Origin: Chryseobacterium sp. BLS98
GTDB taxonomy: Bacteria; Bacteroidota; Bacteroidia; Flavobacteriales; Weeksellaceae
Length of the DNA stretch: 64,000 nt
Assembly (NCBI RefSeq): GCF_001045445.1
Contig: NZ_LFNF01000004.1
Span: 62,001 to 126,000 of the forward strand
Direction of reading: 5' to 3'
The position numbers and the translations under genes are program-made. Positions 46,224 through 53,887 of the stretch are shown piece after piece. How positions within the stretch are numbered: the stretch's first letter is position 1; each line of letters opens with the position of its first letter. The notes beneath the pieces are model-generated. The model saw only the letters and a list, made by a program, of their open reading frames with translations. It did not search any database and was not told the origin of the DNA.

Positions 46224-47309
46224 ATGGAAAATTTTATCGTATCTGCAAGAAAATACCGTCCTCAGCAGTTTGACACTGTAGTAGGACAATCCCATATTAC
46301 AGATACCTTAGAACATGCTATTGGAGAAAATCAATTGGCTCAGGCCTTACTTTTCTGCGGTCCTAGGGGTGTGGGCAAAACCACTTGCGCCAGAATCCTG
46401 GCCCGGAAGATCAACGAAAAGGATGGTTCTGTTTCAGAAGACGGCTTCGCCTATAACATCTATGAACTGGATGCGGCGTCCAACAACTCCGTAGATGACA
46501 TCAGGGAACTGATAGATCAGGTTCGCTTTGCGCCTCAGGTAGGTAAGTATAAGGTTTATATTATCGATGAGGTGCACATGCTGTCTTCTGCAGCCTTCAA
46601 TGCATTCCTTAAAACCCTTGAGGAACCGCCGGCACACGCTATTTTTATTTTGGCAACCACCGAGAAGCACAAAATAATCCCTACCATCTTATCCAGATGT
46701 CAGATCTATGATTTCAAGAGAATTACTATCGAAGATATTCAGGGACATTTGCGCAATATTGCACAGAAAGAAAATATCCAGTATGAGGATGATGCCCTGT
46801 ATCTTATTGCCCAGAAAGCGGATGGTGCCTTAAGAGATGCGCTTTCTATTTTTGACAGGCTTTCCACATTCTCCCAGAAGAACATCACATTGGCCAAAGC
46901 TGCTGAAGTACTCAATATCCTTGATTACGACCAGTACCTTAACATAGTGGATCTCGTCAAAGAAAACAAAATCCCTGAAGTGCTTTTTGCTTTTAATGAA
47001 ATTGTGAAAAAAGGCTTCGATCCCCATATCTTTATTGCCGGTCTGGGAAATCATTTCAGAGATCTGATGATGGCACAGAACGCCAGGACAATCGAGCTTA
47101 TTGAAGTAGGGGAAAGGACCAAAGTGAAATTTGTAGAGCAAAGCCAGAAATGGAGCCCTCAGCAACTGATTGATGGGATAGAAATCTGCAATCATGCGGA
47201 CATCAATTATAAGAATTCCAAGAATCCAAGACTTACAGTAGAAATTGCACTGATGCAGCTGTCTTCCCTGACAGTTAATCCAGGTGATACTAAAAAAAAA
47301 AGTTCTTAA
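46224..47309 (+). CDS. dnaX: DNA polymerase III gamma/tau subunit, gamma form and N-terminal part of tau
   Basis: Clamp-loader ATPase. Walker A GPRGVGKTTCAR, DEVH box IIDEVHMLS, sensor LATTEKHKIIPTILSRCQ, and domain III to about residue 355. The four-Cys zinc module usual between Walker A and DEVH is gone (ARKINEKDGSVSEDGFAYN). This frame ends with TAA at 47307 right after a run of ten A (47292-47301). A -1 shift there enters an open frame to 47920, giving tau of about 565 aa; without the shift gamma is 361 aa. TATTTTTG at 46212-46219 lies only 4 nt before the ATG, so the mRNA may be nearly leaderless. Confidence 0.93.
   Translation: MENFIVSARKYRPQQFDTVVGQSHITDTLEHAIGENQLAQALLFCGPRGVGKTTCARILARKINEKDGSVSEDGFAYNIYELDAASNNSVDDIRELIDQVRFAPQVGKYKVYIIDEVHMLSSAAFNAFLKTLEEPPAHAIFILATTEKHKIIPTILSRCQIYDFKRITIEDIQGHLRNIAQKENIQYEDDALYLIAQKADGALRDALSIFDRLSTFSQKNITLAKAAEVLNILDYDQYLNIVDLVKENKIPEVLFAFNEIVKKGFDPHIFIAGLGNHFRDLMMAQNARTIELIEVGERTKVKFVEQSQKWSPQQLIDGIEICNHADINYKNSKNPRLTVEIALMQLSSLTVNPGDTKKKSS
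47292..47301 (+). promoter_or_regulatory. A10 slippery run: gamma/tau frameshift or transcript-slippage site
   Basis: Frame 0 reads ACT AAA AAA AAA AGT TCT TAA. The -1 frame has a stop at 47291 just left of the run and is open from 47294, so the switch must happen within the A run. No strong stem-loop was found immediately downstream. Confidence 0.8.
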
Positions 47310-47920
47310 TACTGGCTCCGTTTCTCAGTGAGAAGCAGGAAATGAAAATTCCTGAAAAAGCACCTGAGAAAAAAGTAATAACAGAAATAAAACCAGCACT
47401 CCAGCCCGAGACTGTTCCCGAAACATCTGTTAAAACTACAAAACCCTTGTCCAGACAGGGAATTTCTTCAGCTTTCAGCATCAATTCTTTCCTGAATAAA
47501 GAAGAGATAGAAGTAAAAGAAGAAATCGCAGCTGTAAAAACGGAAAACCTTCCCCAGAACCATTTTACAGAAACAGACCTGCAGATGGAATGGAATCTGA
47601 TGCTCAAACAGCTTCAGACCAGAAACAGCTTCATCTTTAATGCAGTAAAAACATTTAAGCTGATAAAGACAGGAGAAAATACCATTAAAGTTTTGTACCC
47701 TTCCGATTCGGCTAAGGTTGAATTTGACAAGATTGCAGGAGAATTTTTCAATCACTTCAAAACAAAAGTCCACAATCATGCTATTGTGATCGATTACCAG
47801 CGTGATTTCGATAACCTTAAAATTGAAGTGCTTACCAAAAGAAAAGTATTCGAAAAATTTATTGAGAAAAATCCTCTTTTAAAAGATCTGGATGATTTGA
47901 TGAAATTCGATTTGACATAG
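47294..47920 (+). CDS. dnaX: dnaX frame 2: C-terminal extension of tau
   Basis: Open -1 frame continuing dnaX after the A10 run (AAA AAA AAG TTC TTA ATA CTG..). It codes a Pro/Glu/Lys-rich linker and a C-terminal alpha/beta domain (QMEWNLMLKQLQTRNSFI, KTGENTIKVLYPSDSAKVEF, DNLKIEVLTKRKVFEKFIE), matching the end of flavobacterial DnaX. It has no ribosome binding site or conserved start of its own; ATG 47342 is internal. It should be read as part of tau, not a separate protein. Confidence 0.85.
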   Translation, partial: KKKFLILAPFLSEKQEMKIPEKAPEKKVITEIKPALQPETVPETSVKTTKPLSRQGISSAFSINSFLNKEEIEVKEEIAAVKTENLPQNHFTETDLQMEWNLMLKQLQTRNSFIFNAVKTFKLIKTGENTIKVLYPSDSAKVEFDKIAGEFFNHFKTKVHNHAIVIDYQRDFDNLKIEVLTKRKVFEKFIEKNPLLKDLDDLMKFDLT

Positions 47921-47944
47921 TTTATTGTATTTATCACAATTTTT

Positions 47945-47974
47945 TTTGTCAGAATAAGTTTTTTTATATCTTTG
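47945..47974 (+). promoter_or_regulatory. Promoter of the DAHP synthase/chorismate mutase transcript
   Basis: TTTG at 47945-47948 and TATCTTTG at 47967-47974 with 18 bp between them, a complete Bacteroidetes -33/-7 pair. Transcription would start near 47980 and run through the leader ORF. Confidence 0.7.
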
Positions 47975-48051
47975 TCAAAGATTTTTGCAAAAATTAAGTT
48001 TTTGACAAAACAAATAAGATTAGAACTAAACAACAGAAGTTTCAGAATCCA

Positions 48052-48180
48052 GTGGAAAAATCATTAATCCCATCTCTGTCTCATTTTGTACCCGCTGATT
48101 TCTTTAGCGGTTATTTTAGTTTTTCTGCTTTCTATTATAGAAATTTCAGAACGTATTATCGATTTTATTGGTACTGCTAA
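48052..48180 (+). CDS. Aromatic-rich leader peptide (putative attenuator) before DAHP synthase/chorismate mutase
   Basis: Short ORF GTG 48052 to TAA 48178-48180, 42 codons. Sixteen are Phe, Tyr or Trp (8 F, 7 Y, 1 W), fifteen of them packed into residues 17-41, with runs such as FYYRNFRTYYRFYWYC. Such density is the mark of an amino-acid-sensing attenuator leader (compare pheL). Inside it, CCGCTGA (48092-48098) pairs with TTAGCGG (48104-48110) ahead of a T-rich stretch. Downstream, CAGGA/TCCTG (48203-48207/48228-48232) can form a hairpin that competes with AGTCCTT (48215-48221) pairing to AAGGACT (48296-48302). The start codon is uncertain. Confidence 0.75.
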   Translation: MEKSLIPSLSHFVPADFFSGYFSFSAFYYRNFRTYYRFYWYC

Positions 48181-48346
48181 CTAAATTTCTTTCCAAAAAA
48201 TACAGGAGACGTAAAGTCCTTACATTTTCCTGATTCCTTTAAACCATTTTGAACGGCATTTTTTGAAAAGAATTATAAAATAAATTTTATAATAAAAGGA
48301 CTATTGCTGTTAACTTAGAAAATAAAAAAACAATAAATTTAAAAAT

Positions 48347-49426
48347 ATGAATTTAAAAGATGTAAAAAACGAGTGGATCAACGAGCTTTCACAGCCATTA
48401 ATGATCGCCGGACCATGCAGCGCTGAAAGTGAAGCACAAATGCTTGAAACCGCCAGAAGAATAAAAGAAACCAATGCTCAGGTGCCCATTTTCCGTGCAG
48501 GAATCTGGAAACCCCGTACCAAACCTAACGGTTTTGAAGGAGTGGGAGTGATTGGCCTGAATTGGCTGAAAAAAGTAAAAGAAGAATATGGTTTCAAAAC
48601 CGCTACGGAAGTAGCAAACGCTCATCACGTATTTGCCGCCCTGGAAGCTGATGTAGATGTTCTTTGGATCGGTGCAAGATCTACCGTAAACCCTTTTACT
48701 GTTCAGGAAATTGCAATGGCTTTAAGAGGAACCAATAAACCGGTATTCGTTAAAAACCCTGTTAATCCGGATCTTGCCCTTTGGATTGGTGCTTTGGAAA
48801 GACTTTTGGGACAGGATATTAAAAACCTGGGAGTCATTCACCGAGGATTCTCAACGTACCAGAAAACAAAATACAGAAATAATCCCAACTGGCAGATCGC
48901 CCTTGATTTCAAAAGTCAGTTCCCGAATATTCCCATGCTGATAGATCCTTCCCACATCTGCGGAAACAGGACAGGTCTTGCAGATGTTACCCAGGAAGCC
49001 TTAAATGTAGGATACCAGGGAGCCATTATTGAAACACACTGCAACCCTGATGAGGCATGGAGTGATGCTTCCCAGCAGATTACCCCGGAAGTATTGGCAG
49101 AACTTATTGGAAATCTGAAAGTAAGAAATTCCGGTCTAGCAGGTTTTGATAACGAAATGGGAAGACACAGAACCCTGATCTCTGATCTTGATTTCCAGCT
49201 GATTGAGCTGCTTTCCCAAAGAATGAAGATCTCCGAAAAGATCGGTAAGCTTAAAAAAGAAAATGATATAGCAATTTTCCAGCCCGAAAGATGGAAAGTA
49301 ATCACAGAATACGCAACACAGAAAGCAAAAGAAACCGGAATGTCTCAGGAATTTATTGAGAAAGTTTTCAAAGCCATTCACGAAGAATCTATTGAAGTAC
49401 AGAACAGTATTATGATCGAGAAGTAA
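48347..49426 (+). CDS. Bifunctional DAHP synthase / chorismate mutase (type II fusion)
   Basis: 359 aa. N-terminal DAHP synthase (about 10-255) of the KDO8P-synthase-like class: MIAGPCSAESEAQ, FRAGIWKPRTKPNGFEG, WIGARSTVNPFTVQEIA, LIDPSHICGNR, GAIIETHCNPDEAWSDA. A C-terminal AroQ chorismate mutase (about 270-355) begins with the usual helix LISDLDFQLIELLSQRMKISEKIGKLKK. It catalyses the first step of the shikimate pathway and the chorismate-to-prephenate branch step, so one transcript governs both. An aromatic-rich leader lies upstream. Confidence 0.94.
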   Translation: MNLKDVKNEWINELSQPLMIAGPCSAESEAQMLETARRIKETNAQVPIFRAGIWKPRTKPNGFEGVGVIGLNWLKKVKEEYGFKTATEVANAHHVFAALEADVDVLWIGARSTVNPFTVQEIAMALRGTNKPVFVKNPVNPDLALWIGALERLLGQDIKNLGVIHRGFSTYQKTKYRNNPNWQIALDFKSQFPNIPMLIDPSHICGNRTGLADVTQEALNVGYQGAIIETHCNPDEAWSDASQQITPEVLAELIGNLKVRNSGLAGFDNEMGRHRTLISDLDFQLIELLSQRMKISEKIGKLKKENDIAIFQPERWKVITEYATQKAKETGMSQEFIEKVFKAIHEESIEVQNSIMIEK

Positions 49427-49488
49427 AGAATTAGGAATCAGAAGTTAGGGATAGGGAATGATCCTTCCAGAATTTCTGTGAAAACTAA

Positions 49489-49560
49489 TAATAGGGCTTA
49501 GGGCGCTGGATTATAAGAGAAATTATATTTTCAACTATATCCTGAACCCTAAGCCCTAAT
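49489..49560. repeat. Intergenic inverted repeat (GGGCTTAGGG type)
   Basis: AATAGGGCTTAGGGCGCTGGAT at the left pairs with the right arm ATCCTGAACCCTAAGCCCTAAT (about 21 of 26 positions). The segment 49436-49460 just before it (ttaggaatcagaagttaggg) has a similar word. It lies between aroG-type gene and rsgA. Confidence 0.65.
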
Positions 49561-49564
49561 TGCT

Positions 49565-49572
49565 TATATTTG
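49565..49572 (+). promoter_or_regulatory. Putative -7 box of rsgA
   Basis: TATATTTG, perfect match to TAnnTTTG, 13 bp before the ATG at 49586. Confidence 0.5.
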
Positions 49573-49585
49573 CATCACATTATCT

Positions 49586-50509
49586 ATGAAAGGGAAAATC
49601 ATTAAATCTACAGGCAGCTGGTACCAGGTCATGGAATTCGAAACGGACAAAATTTTCGAAGCCAGGATCAGGGGTAAATTCAAACTGATTAAGACAAGAC
49701 TTACCAATCCGCTTGCTGTAGGAGATTTTGTAGAATTTCAGTTAGAATCGGATGGAATAGCGTGGATCACTAAAATAGAACCCCGCACGAACTACCTGAT
49801 CAGAAAATCGGTCAACCTTTCAAAAGAAGCTCATATTATTGCCTCCAATATAGATCTGGCATGTTTTATCTTTACCCTGAAGCATCCCGAAACTTCACTT
49901 GGTTTTCTGGACCGCTTTCTGGCATGCTGCGAGGCATATAATATTACCCCTCTCATCCTGTTCAATAAAATTGATGTTCTGAACAGTGAAGAAATAGAGC
50001 TGGTAAAAGATATAGAGTTCCTTTATCAGGAAATAGGATATGATACTTTGGAAATTTCCTCTTATTCCAAACTGAATTTTGATCAGCTCCAGGAACTTCT
50101 TAAAAATAAAACTTCCGTATTCTTCGGACATTCGGGTTGCGGAAAATCTACTTTGGTGAATGCACTGCAACCGGGATTAAATTTAAAAACTTCTGAAATT
50201 TCAGATTCTCACCTGAAAGGAAAGCACACAACGACTTTCGCTCAAATGCATTTCTGGGATTTTGGTGGCAATGTTATTGATACACCTGGCGTACGCGAAT
50301 TTGCCATGATCGACATTGAAAAAGAAGAAGTACAGCATTATTTCCCTGAAATTTTCAAAAAAAGAGAAGAGTGTAAATTCCACAATTGTCTTCATATTAA
50401 TGAACCTAAATGTGCTGTTCTGGATTCTCTTGAAACAGGGGAGATCCAGCATTCCCGTTATGCAACCTATGTCAAGCTGATGGAGGAAGCTGAAGAAATG
50501 CAGAAATAA
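49586..50509 (+). CDS. rsgA: Ribosome small-subunit-dependent GTPase A
   Basis: 307 aa. N-terminal OB fold (KGKIIKSTGSWYQVME), then the circularly permuted G domain in the order G4 FNKID, G1 GHSGCGKST, G3 DTPGV, and a C-terminal zinc finger CKFHNCLHINEPKC. It helps mature the 30S subunit. Family identity is certain. Single gene; the downstream 597 bp lack a standard gene. Confidence 0.96.
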   Translation: MKGKIIKSTGSWYQVMEFETDKIFEARIRGKFKLIKTRLTNPLAVGDFVEFQLESDGIAWITKIEPRTNYLIRKSVNLSKEAHIIASNIDLACFIFTLKHPETSLGFLDRFLACCEAYNITPLILFNKIDVLNSEEIELVKDIEFLYQEIGYDTLEISSYSKLNFDQLQELLKNKTSVFFGHSGCGKSTLVNALQPGLNLKTSEISDSHLKGKHTTTFAQMHFWDFGGNVIDTPGVREFAMIDIEKEEVQHYFPEIFKKREECKFHNCLHINEPKCAVLDSLETGEIQHSRYATYVKLMEEAEEMQK

Positions 50510-50893
50510 AATATTCCTCAATCATCTACAGCAGATACTTATTCCTCTGAAATAAATTCCGGCCTTAAAAAAAACAATCGAAGGTTAGTGGCATCTTTGC
50601 AATCTTAAATCTGAAACTTTTTAGAAGACAGATTAAGCATTCTGCGATTCTAGGGATTTATTTTTCTGAATGATATTCTATTTTTAATAAATAGGGTAAT
50701 TTCTAATTTCACCATAAGTCCACTTTTTGTCTTATAATTTTTACCACATATGTCCGGATTTTGGAATTCAGATACATGAAATAAAAAAATATCAAAAAAT
50801 TAACATTATCTCATTGATTGAAAAAGAAGCAATAATGTATTAATATGGTTTTAATGGCTTTTTAAAATTATTAAATCTGTAACGAAATGTCAT

Positions 50894-50928
50894 TATTTTT
50901 GCCAATAAAAAACCCAGCCGAAGCTGGG
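50894..50928 (+). promoter_or_regulatory. -7 box followed by UUCG-type hairpin
   Basis: TATTTTTG (50894-50901) is a perfect -7 box. The hairpin CCCAGC-CGAA-GCTGGG (50913-50928) would lie at the extreme 5' end of that transcript. On the minus strand the same element reads CCCAGC-TTCG-GCTGGG followed by T6, a textbook terminator, yet no minus-strand gene lies upstream of it for 3 kb. Confidence 0.6.
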
Positions 50929-50943
50929 TAAAAACTAATAACC

Positions 50944-51051
50944 ATGAAAACTCAAATTAAACATGAGAATCGTAATAGAATTAACAATTACTGTGCCAAA
51001 GTTTTGGGGCATTTCTTAATAAAAGTTATTTTTATGTTAAAAAAAAATTAA
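50944..51051 (+). CDS. Possible 35-residue small protein (or small RNA body)
   Basis: ATG 50944 to TAA 51049-51051; starts [17 protein letters not shown] and continues [18 protein letters not shown], a basic head and hydrophobic tail that could be a small membrane peptide. It is preceded by AAAAACTAATAACC, a sequence that recurs at 53739-53752 where no ATG follows. This makes a non-coding reading as likely. Confidence 0.35.
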   Translation: MKTQIKHENRNRINNYCAKVLGHFLIKVIFMLKKN

Positions 51052-51075
51052 AATAAAAATCAAAGATATTTTTTG

Positions 51076-51083
51076 TAATTTTG
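51076..51083 (+). promoter_or_regulatory. Putative -7 box of ndk
   Basis: TAATTTTG, perfect match to TAnnTTTG, 23 bp before the ATG. Confidence 0.5.
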
Positions 51084-51106
51084 CGGCATTAAAAAAATAT
51101 ACATTT

Positions 51107-51523
51107 ATGTCTAACATTACATTCACTATGATTAAGCCTGATGCAGTAGCAGACGGACATATCGGGGCTATATTAGGGAAGATCGCAGAAGGAGGTTTTA
51201 AGATCAAAGCATTAAAATTAACTCAGCTTACTGTTGCTGATGCTAAAAAATTCTACGAAGTACATGCTGAAAGACCATTTTATGGGGAGTTGGTAGAATT
51301 CATGAGTTCTGGTCCTATCGTAGCTGCTGTTTTAGAAAAAGACAATGCGGTAGAAGATTTCAGAACATTGATTGGTTCTACAAATCCTGCAGAAGCTGCA
51401 GAAGGTACCATCAGAAAAATGTTTGCAAGAAGCATTGGTGAAAATGCCGTTCACGGTTCAGATTCTGACGAGAATGCTCTTATCGAAGCTCAGTTCCACT
51501 TTTCAGGAAGAGAAATTTTCTAA
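51107..51523 (+). CDS. ndk: Nucleoside-diphosphate kinase
   Basis: 138 aa, usual length. [16 protein letters not shown] at the N-terminus, [14 protein letters not shown], and the active-site His in [13 protein letters not shown]. It balances NTP pools by transferring phosphate via the His. Own promoter and terminator, so monocistronic. Confidence 0.97.
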   Translation: MSNITFTMIKPDAVADGHIGAILGKIAEGGFKIKALKLTQLTVADAKKFYEVHAERPFYGELVEFMSSGPIVAAVLEKDNAVEDFRTLIGSTNPAEAAEGTIRKMFARSIGENAVHGSDSDENALIEAQFHFSGREIF

Positions 51524-51549
51524 GAAAAACCATTCAAAAAAAATATAAG

Positions 51550-51576
51550 CCAGAGAAACTTTCTCTGGTTTTTTTA
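51550..51576 (+). terminator. Terminator of ndk
   Basis: CCAGAGAA (51550-51557) pairs with TTCTCTGG (51561-51568), followed by a T-run. Confidence 0.88.
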
Positions 51577-51768
51577 TGCCAAATAGTCAGAACTGATTGT
51601 CAGGTTCATCTTAATTTCAGTACTTATAGTTTGTTTTGCAAAAGCTTGAATATCTTTAACATGAAATAAAAAGAAAGATTAAATTTAAAAACATTCCCGG
51701 ATAAATTGTTGTATTTTTAGCATTATCATATTGGAATACTTATTGTAAGTTTCATTAAAAAATGTATT

Positions 51769-51981
51769 ATGAAAGTTCCAGCATTAGTAATGGCCAGCTT
51801 ATTGGCTGTAAGTGTATCGGGGCAGACTACAAAGCCTGTCAAAAAAGTGAAAAAAGCGGTTAGTAAAATTAAAAAGGCAGAATCTCCAAAGCCTGTAAAG
51901 ACCGCAGAAACAAAATTTGTACCCCGAAAAGACACTGTTCTTGGAACTGGCGGTGCATGTCCGGCCTGTGGAATGGGGTAA
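51769..51981 (+). CDS. Secreted Cys-tailed peptide, candidate MNIO (DUF692) substrate
   Basis: 70 aa. Sec signal peptide MKVPALVMASLLAVSVSGQ, then a Lys/Pro-rich spacer (KPVKKVKKAVSKIKKAES..) and a C-terminal GTGGACPACGMG. Only two Cys are present, both in the CPAC tail. The gene ends 3 bp before a DUF692 (MNIO) gene; MNIO enzymes modify Cys (or Asp, Asn) residues of peptides, and periplasmic bufferin-type substrates also carry Sec signals. By position and motif this is the likely precursor. It matches no named precursor family that I recognise. Confidence 0.8.
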   Translation: MKVPALVMASLLAVSVSGQTTKPVKKVKKAVSKIKKAESPKPVKTAETKFVPRKDTVLGTGGACPACGMG

Positions 51982-51984
51982 GAT

Positions 51985-53079
51985 ATGAAAAAACCATTGT
52001 TAGGACTGGCTATGATGCCGGAAGCAGATTTTGTTTCCGCCATACTTTCTATTCTGCAAAATAATTCTGTGGATGTACTGGAATGGTCTTTCGATACCTT
52101 TTATGACGTGGAAGAACCGGAATGGCTTTCCGGACTTCTTGATTTTTATGCAGAAAACGACCGTCTTCTGGGTCATGGCGTTTATTATTCCCTATTTGAT
52201 GCCAGATGGACCAGCCGTCAGAAAGACTGGCTTCAAAAACTGAAAGAAGAATTCAGACACAGAAAATACAATCATATTACCGAGCATTTCGGTTTTATGA
52301 ATACCGAAAATTTCCATCAGGGTATTCCGTTGCCCGTTCCATTACATTCCAAAACTCTTCAGATAGGGAAGGACAGACTCAAAAGACTTCAGGATACGGT
52401 AGAAGTTCCGGTGGGAGTAGAAAATCTTGCTTTTTCATTTTCTATGGATGATGTAAAAGAGCAGGGTGAATTTCTAGAAAAGCTAATAGAAGATATTGAC
52501 GGATTTCTCATTCTTGATCTTCATAATATCTATTGTCAGTCCTGTAATTTTAAAATTGATATGCAGGAACTCATCCGGATGTATCCTTTGGAAAAAGTTA
52601 AGGAAATTCATCTTTCAGGAGGAAGCTGGCAGGAAAGTTCTTATGGAAACAAACCTGTAAGAAGAGATACCCATGATGATGATATTCCTGATGAAATAAT
52701 AGATGTTCTTCCAAAAGTTCTCTCCCAATGCCTTAACCTTGAATATGTTATTATTGAAAGACTTGGACATACTCTGGATACTGAGGGAAAAAAACAGCTT
52801 TTTTTTAATGATTTTAACAAAGTAAAAGAGATTATTGAAGTTTCAGATTTTCCCACTGGAACAACAAAACCGTGGAATAAAAGAAAACGAGAATCTTCAG
52901 AGCCGGTGGAAGATCTGTTGCTGTATGAAGAGCAGACAAAACTCACAAAAATACTATTTGAGGGGAATGCTGCCCAATCTGTAAAAAATGAAGCGTTTCA
53001 TTATTTCAAGCCTGAAAACTGGGATAAGGAAATGATTGCCACTGCACAGCAAATTATCAAGAAATGGAATCCTTACTAG
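51985..53079 (+). CDS. DUF692/MNIO family multinuclear iron oxidase
   Basis: 364 aa TIM barrel, long for DUF692. Putative metal ligands seen in order: His in LLGHGVYYS, His in ITEHFGF, Glu/Asn in GVENLAF, Asp/His/Asn in LDLHNIYC, His in KEIHLSGG, Asp/His in RRDTHDDDIP and Glu in VIIERLGH. These match the sites of MbnB, TglH and relatives, which use mixed-valent iron to rearrange peptide residues. The C-terminal 85 residues (from about FPTGTTKPWNKRKR) are an extra helical part that may bind the substrate. No separate partner protein (RRE-like or DUF2063) is next to it. Confidence 0.9.
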   Translation: MKKPLLGLAMMPEADFVSAILSILQNNSVDVLEWSFDTFYDVEEPEWLSGLLDFYAENDRLLGHGVYYSLFDARWTSRQKDWLQKLKEEFRHRKYNHITEHFGFMNTENFHQGIPLPVPLHSKTLQIGKDRLKRLQDTVEVPVGVENLAFSFSMDDVKEQGEFLEKLIEDIDGFLILDLHNIYCQSCNFKIDMQELIRMYPLEKVKEIHLSGGSWQESSYGNKPVRRDTHDDDIPDEIIDVLPKVLSQCLNLEYVIIERLGHTLDTEGKKQLFFNDFNKVKEIIEVSDFPTGTTKPWNKRKRESSEPVEDLLLYEEQTKLTKILFEGNAAQSVKNEAFHYFKPENWDKEMIATAQQIIKKWNPY

Positions 53080-53112
53080 GATTTTCTCACGATACATCAC
53101 AAATCAAAACAT

Positions 53113-53610
53113 ATGAAAATGACAACGGTATTTTTATTAATTACGGCTGTGCTTACGGCTTTAATCGCCGGGCTTTTTTATGCCTATTCATGCTCTGTAG
53201 TCCTGGGATTGGGTAAACTTTCCGATGCTGAATATTTGAAATCGATGCAGAGTATCAACCGGGAAATACTTAACCCTGTATTTTTTATGAGCTTTATGGG
53301 AACTGCGGTATTGCTTCCGGTCACGACTTTTCTGTTTCGGGGAGAGCAGCCTGCCTTTCTTTTTCTTCTTCTGGCATCAGTTGCTTATCTCATCGGAGTT
53401 TTTGGAGTAACAGTTGCCGGAAATGTCCCTATGAATGACATGCTTGATAAGTTTGATGTCAATGGTTCCACTGCAGATGCAATCAGTGAGATGCGAGGTA
53501 ATTTTGAAAACCGGTGGAATTTTTTAAATAACATCAGAACAGTATTTTCGGTAATCAGTATTGTTCTGGTGATCTGTGCGTGTATCTGGAACAGATATAT
53601 TCCGGAATAA
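53113..53610 (+). CDS. DUF1772 family membrane protein (anthrone-oxygenase-like)
   Basis: 165 aa with four membrane helices (about 4-26, 55-75, 82-103, 141-160). It has the DUF1772 landmarks: GLFYAYSCSVVLGLGKL at the N-terminus, NREILNPVFF, NVPMNDMLDKFD and a late Arg/Trp/Asn block NFENRWNFLNNIRT. Lies 33 bp after the MNIO gene on the same strand, so it probably belongs to the same transcript. Biochemical role unknown. Confidence 0.85.
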   Translation: MKMTTVFLLITAVLTALIAGLFYAYSCSVVLGLGKLSDAEYLKSMQSINREILNPVFFMSFMGTAVLLPVTTFLFRGEQPAFLFLLLASVAYLIGVFGVTVAGNVPMNDMLDKFDVNGSTADAISEMRGNFENRWNFLNNIRTVFSVISIVLVICACIWNRYIPE

Positions 53611-53776
53611 TCCGGCTATCCGTATAAACACTGAATCGAAAATTCAGTATTTCTACGGATGTGCCATATAGGATTTTATTTGGAAATTTACATCAGTAAT
53701 TGCACAATGGAATCTTAAGCATTAAAGTCTTACGACAAAAAACTAATAACCACATAAGCTCAAATTCCGCAAGAAG

Positions 53777-53805
53777 AAAGGTAGTCTCCCAAGGGCTGCC
53801 TTTTT
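53777..53805 (+). terminator. Terminator-like hairpin after the repeated leader word
   Basis: AAAGGTAG (53777-53784) pairs with CTGCCTTT (53796-53803, one G-T pair), then T-run. Confidence 0.7.
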
Positions 53806-53887
53806 CTTTATCGTTGTTTTAATAATTTTCTGATAAATATCTACTTTAATTTTTCTAGGCTGACAGAACCAATATTTTTTAAAGAGG

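Larger units (their letters stand above)
50510..51106. other. 597-bp gap with promoter, leader hairpin and small ORF
   Basis: AT-rich to about 50880, nothing seen there. From 50894 it holds a TATTTTTG box, a hairpin and a 35-codon ORF (separate entries), then the ndk promoter. Confidence 0.5.

Noticed and set aside
47342..47920. Separate 192-aa gene starting at ATG 47342
   Set aside because: The -1 frame is open from the A10 run of dnaX and carries the DnaX C-terminus, so it is better explained as the tau extension.
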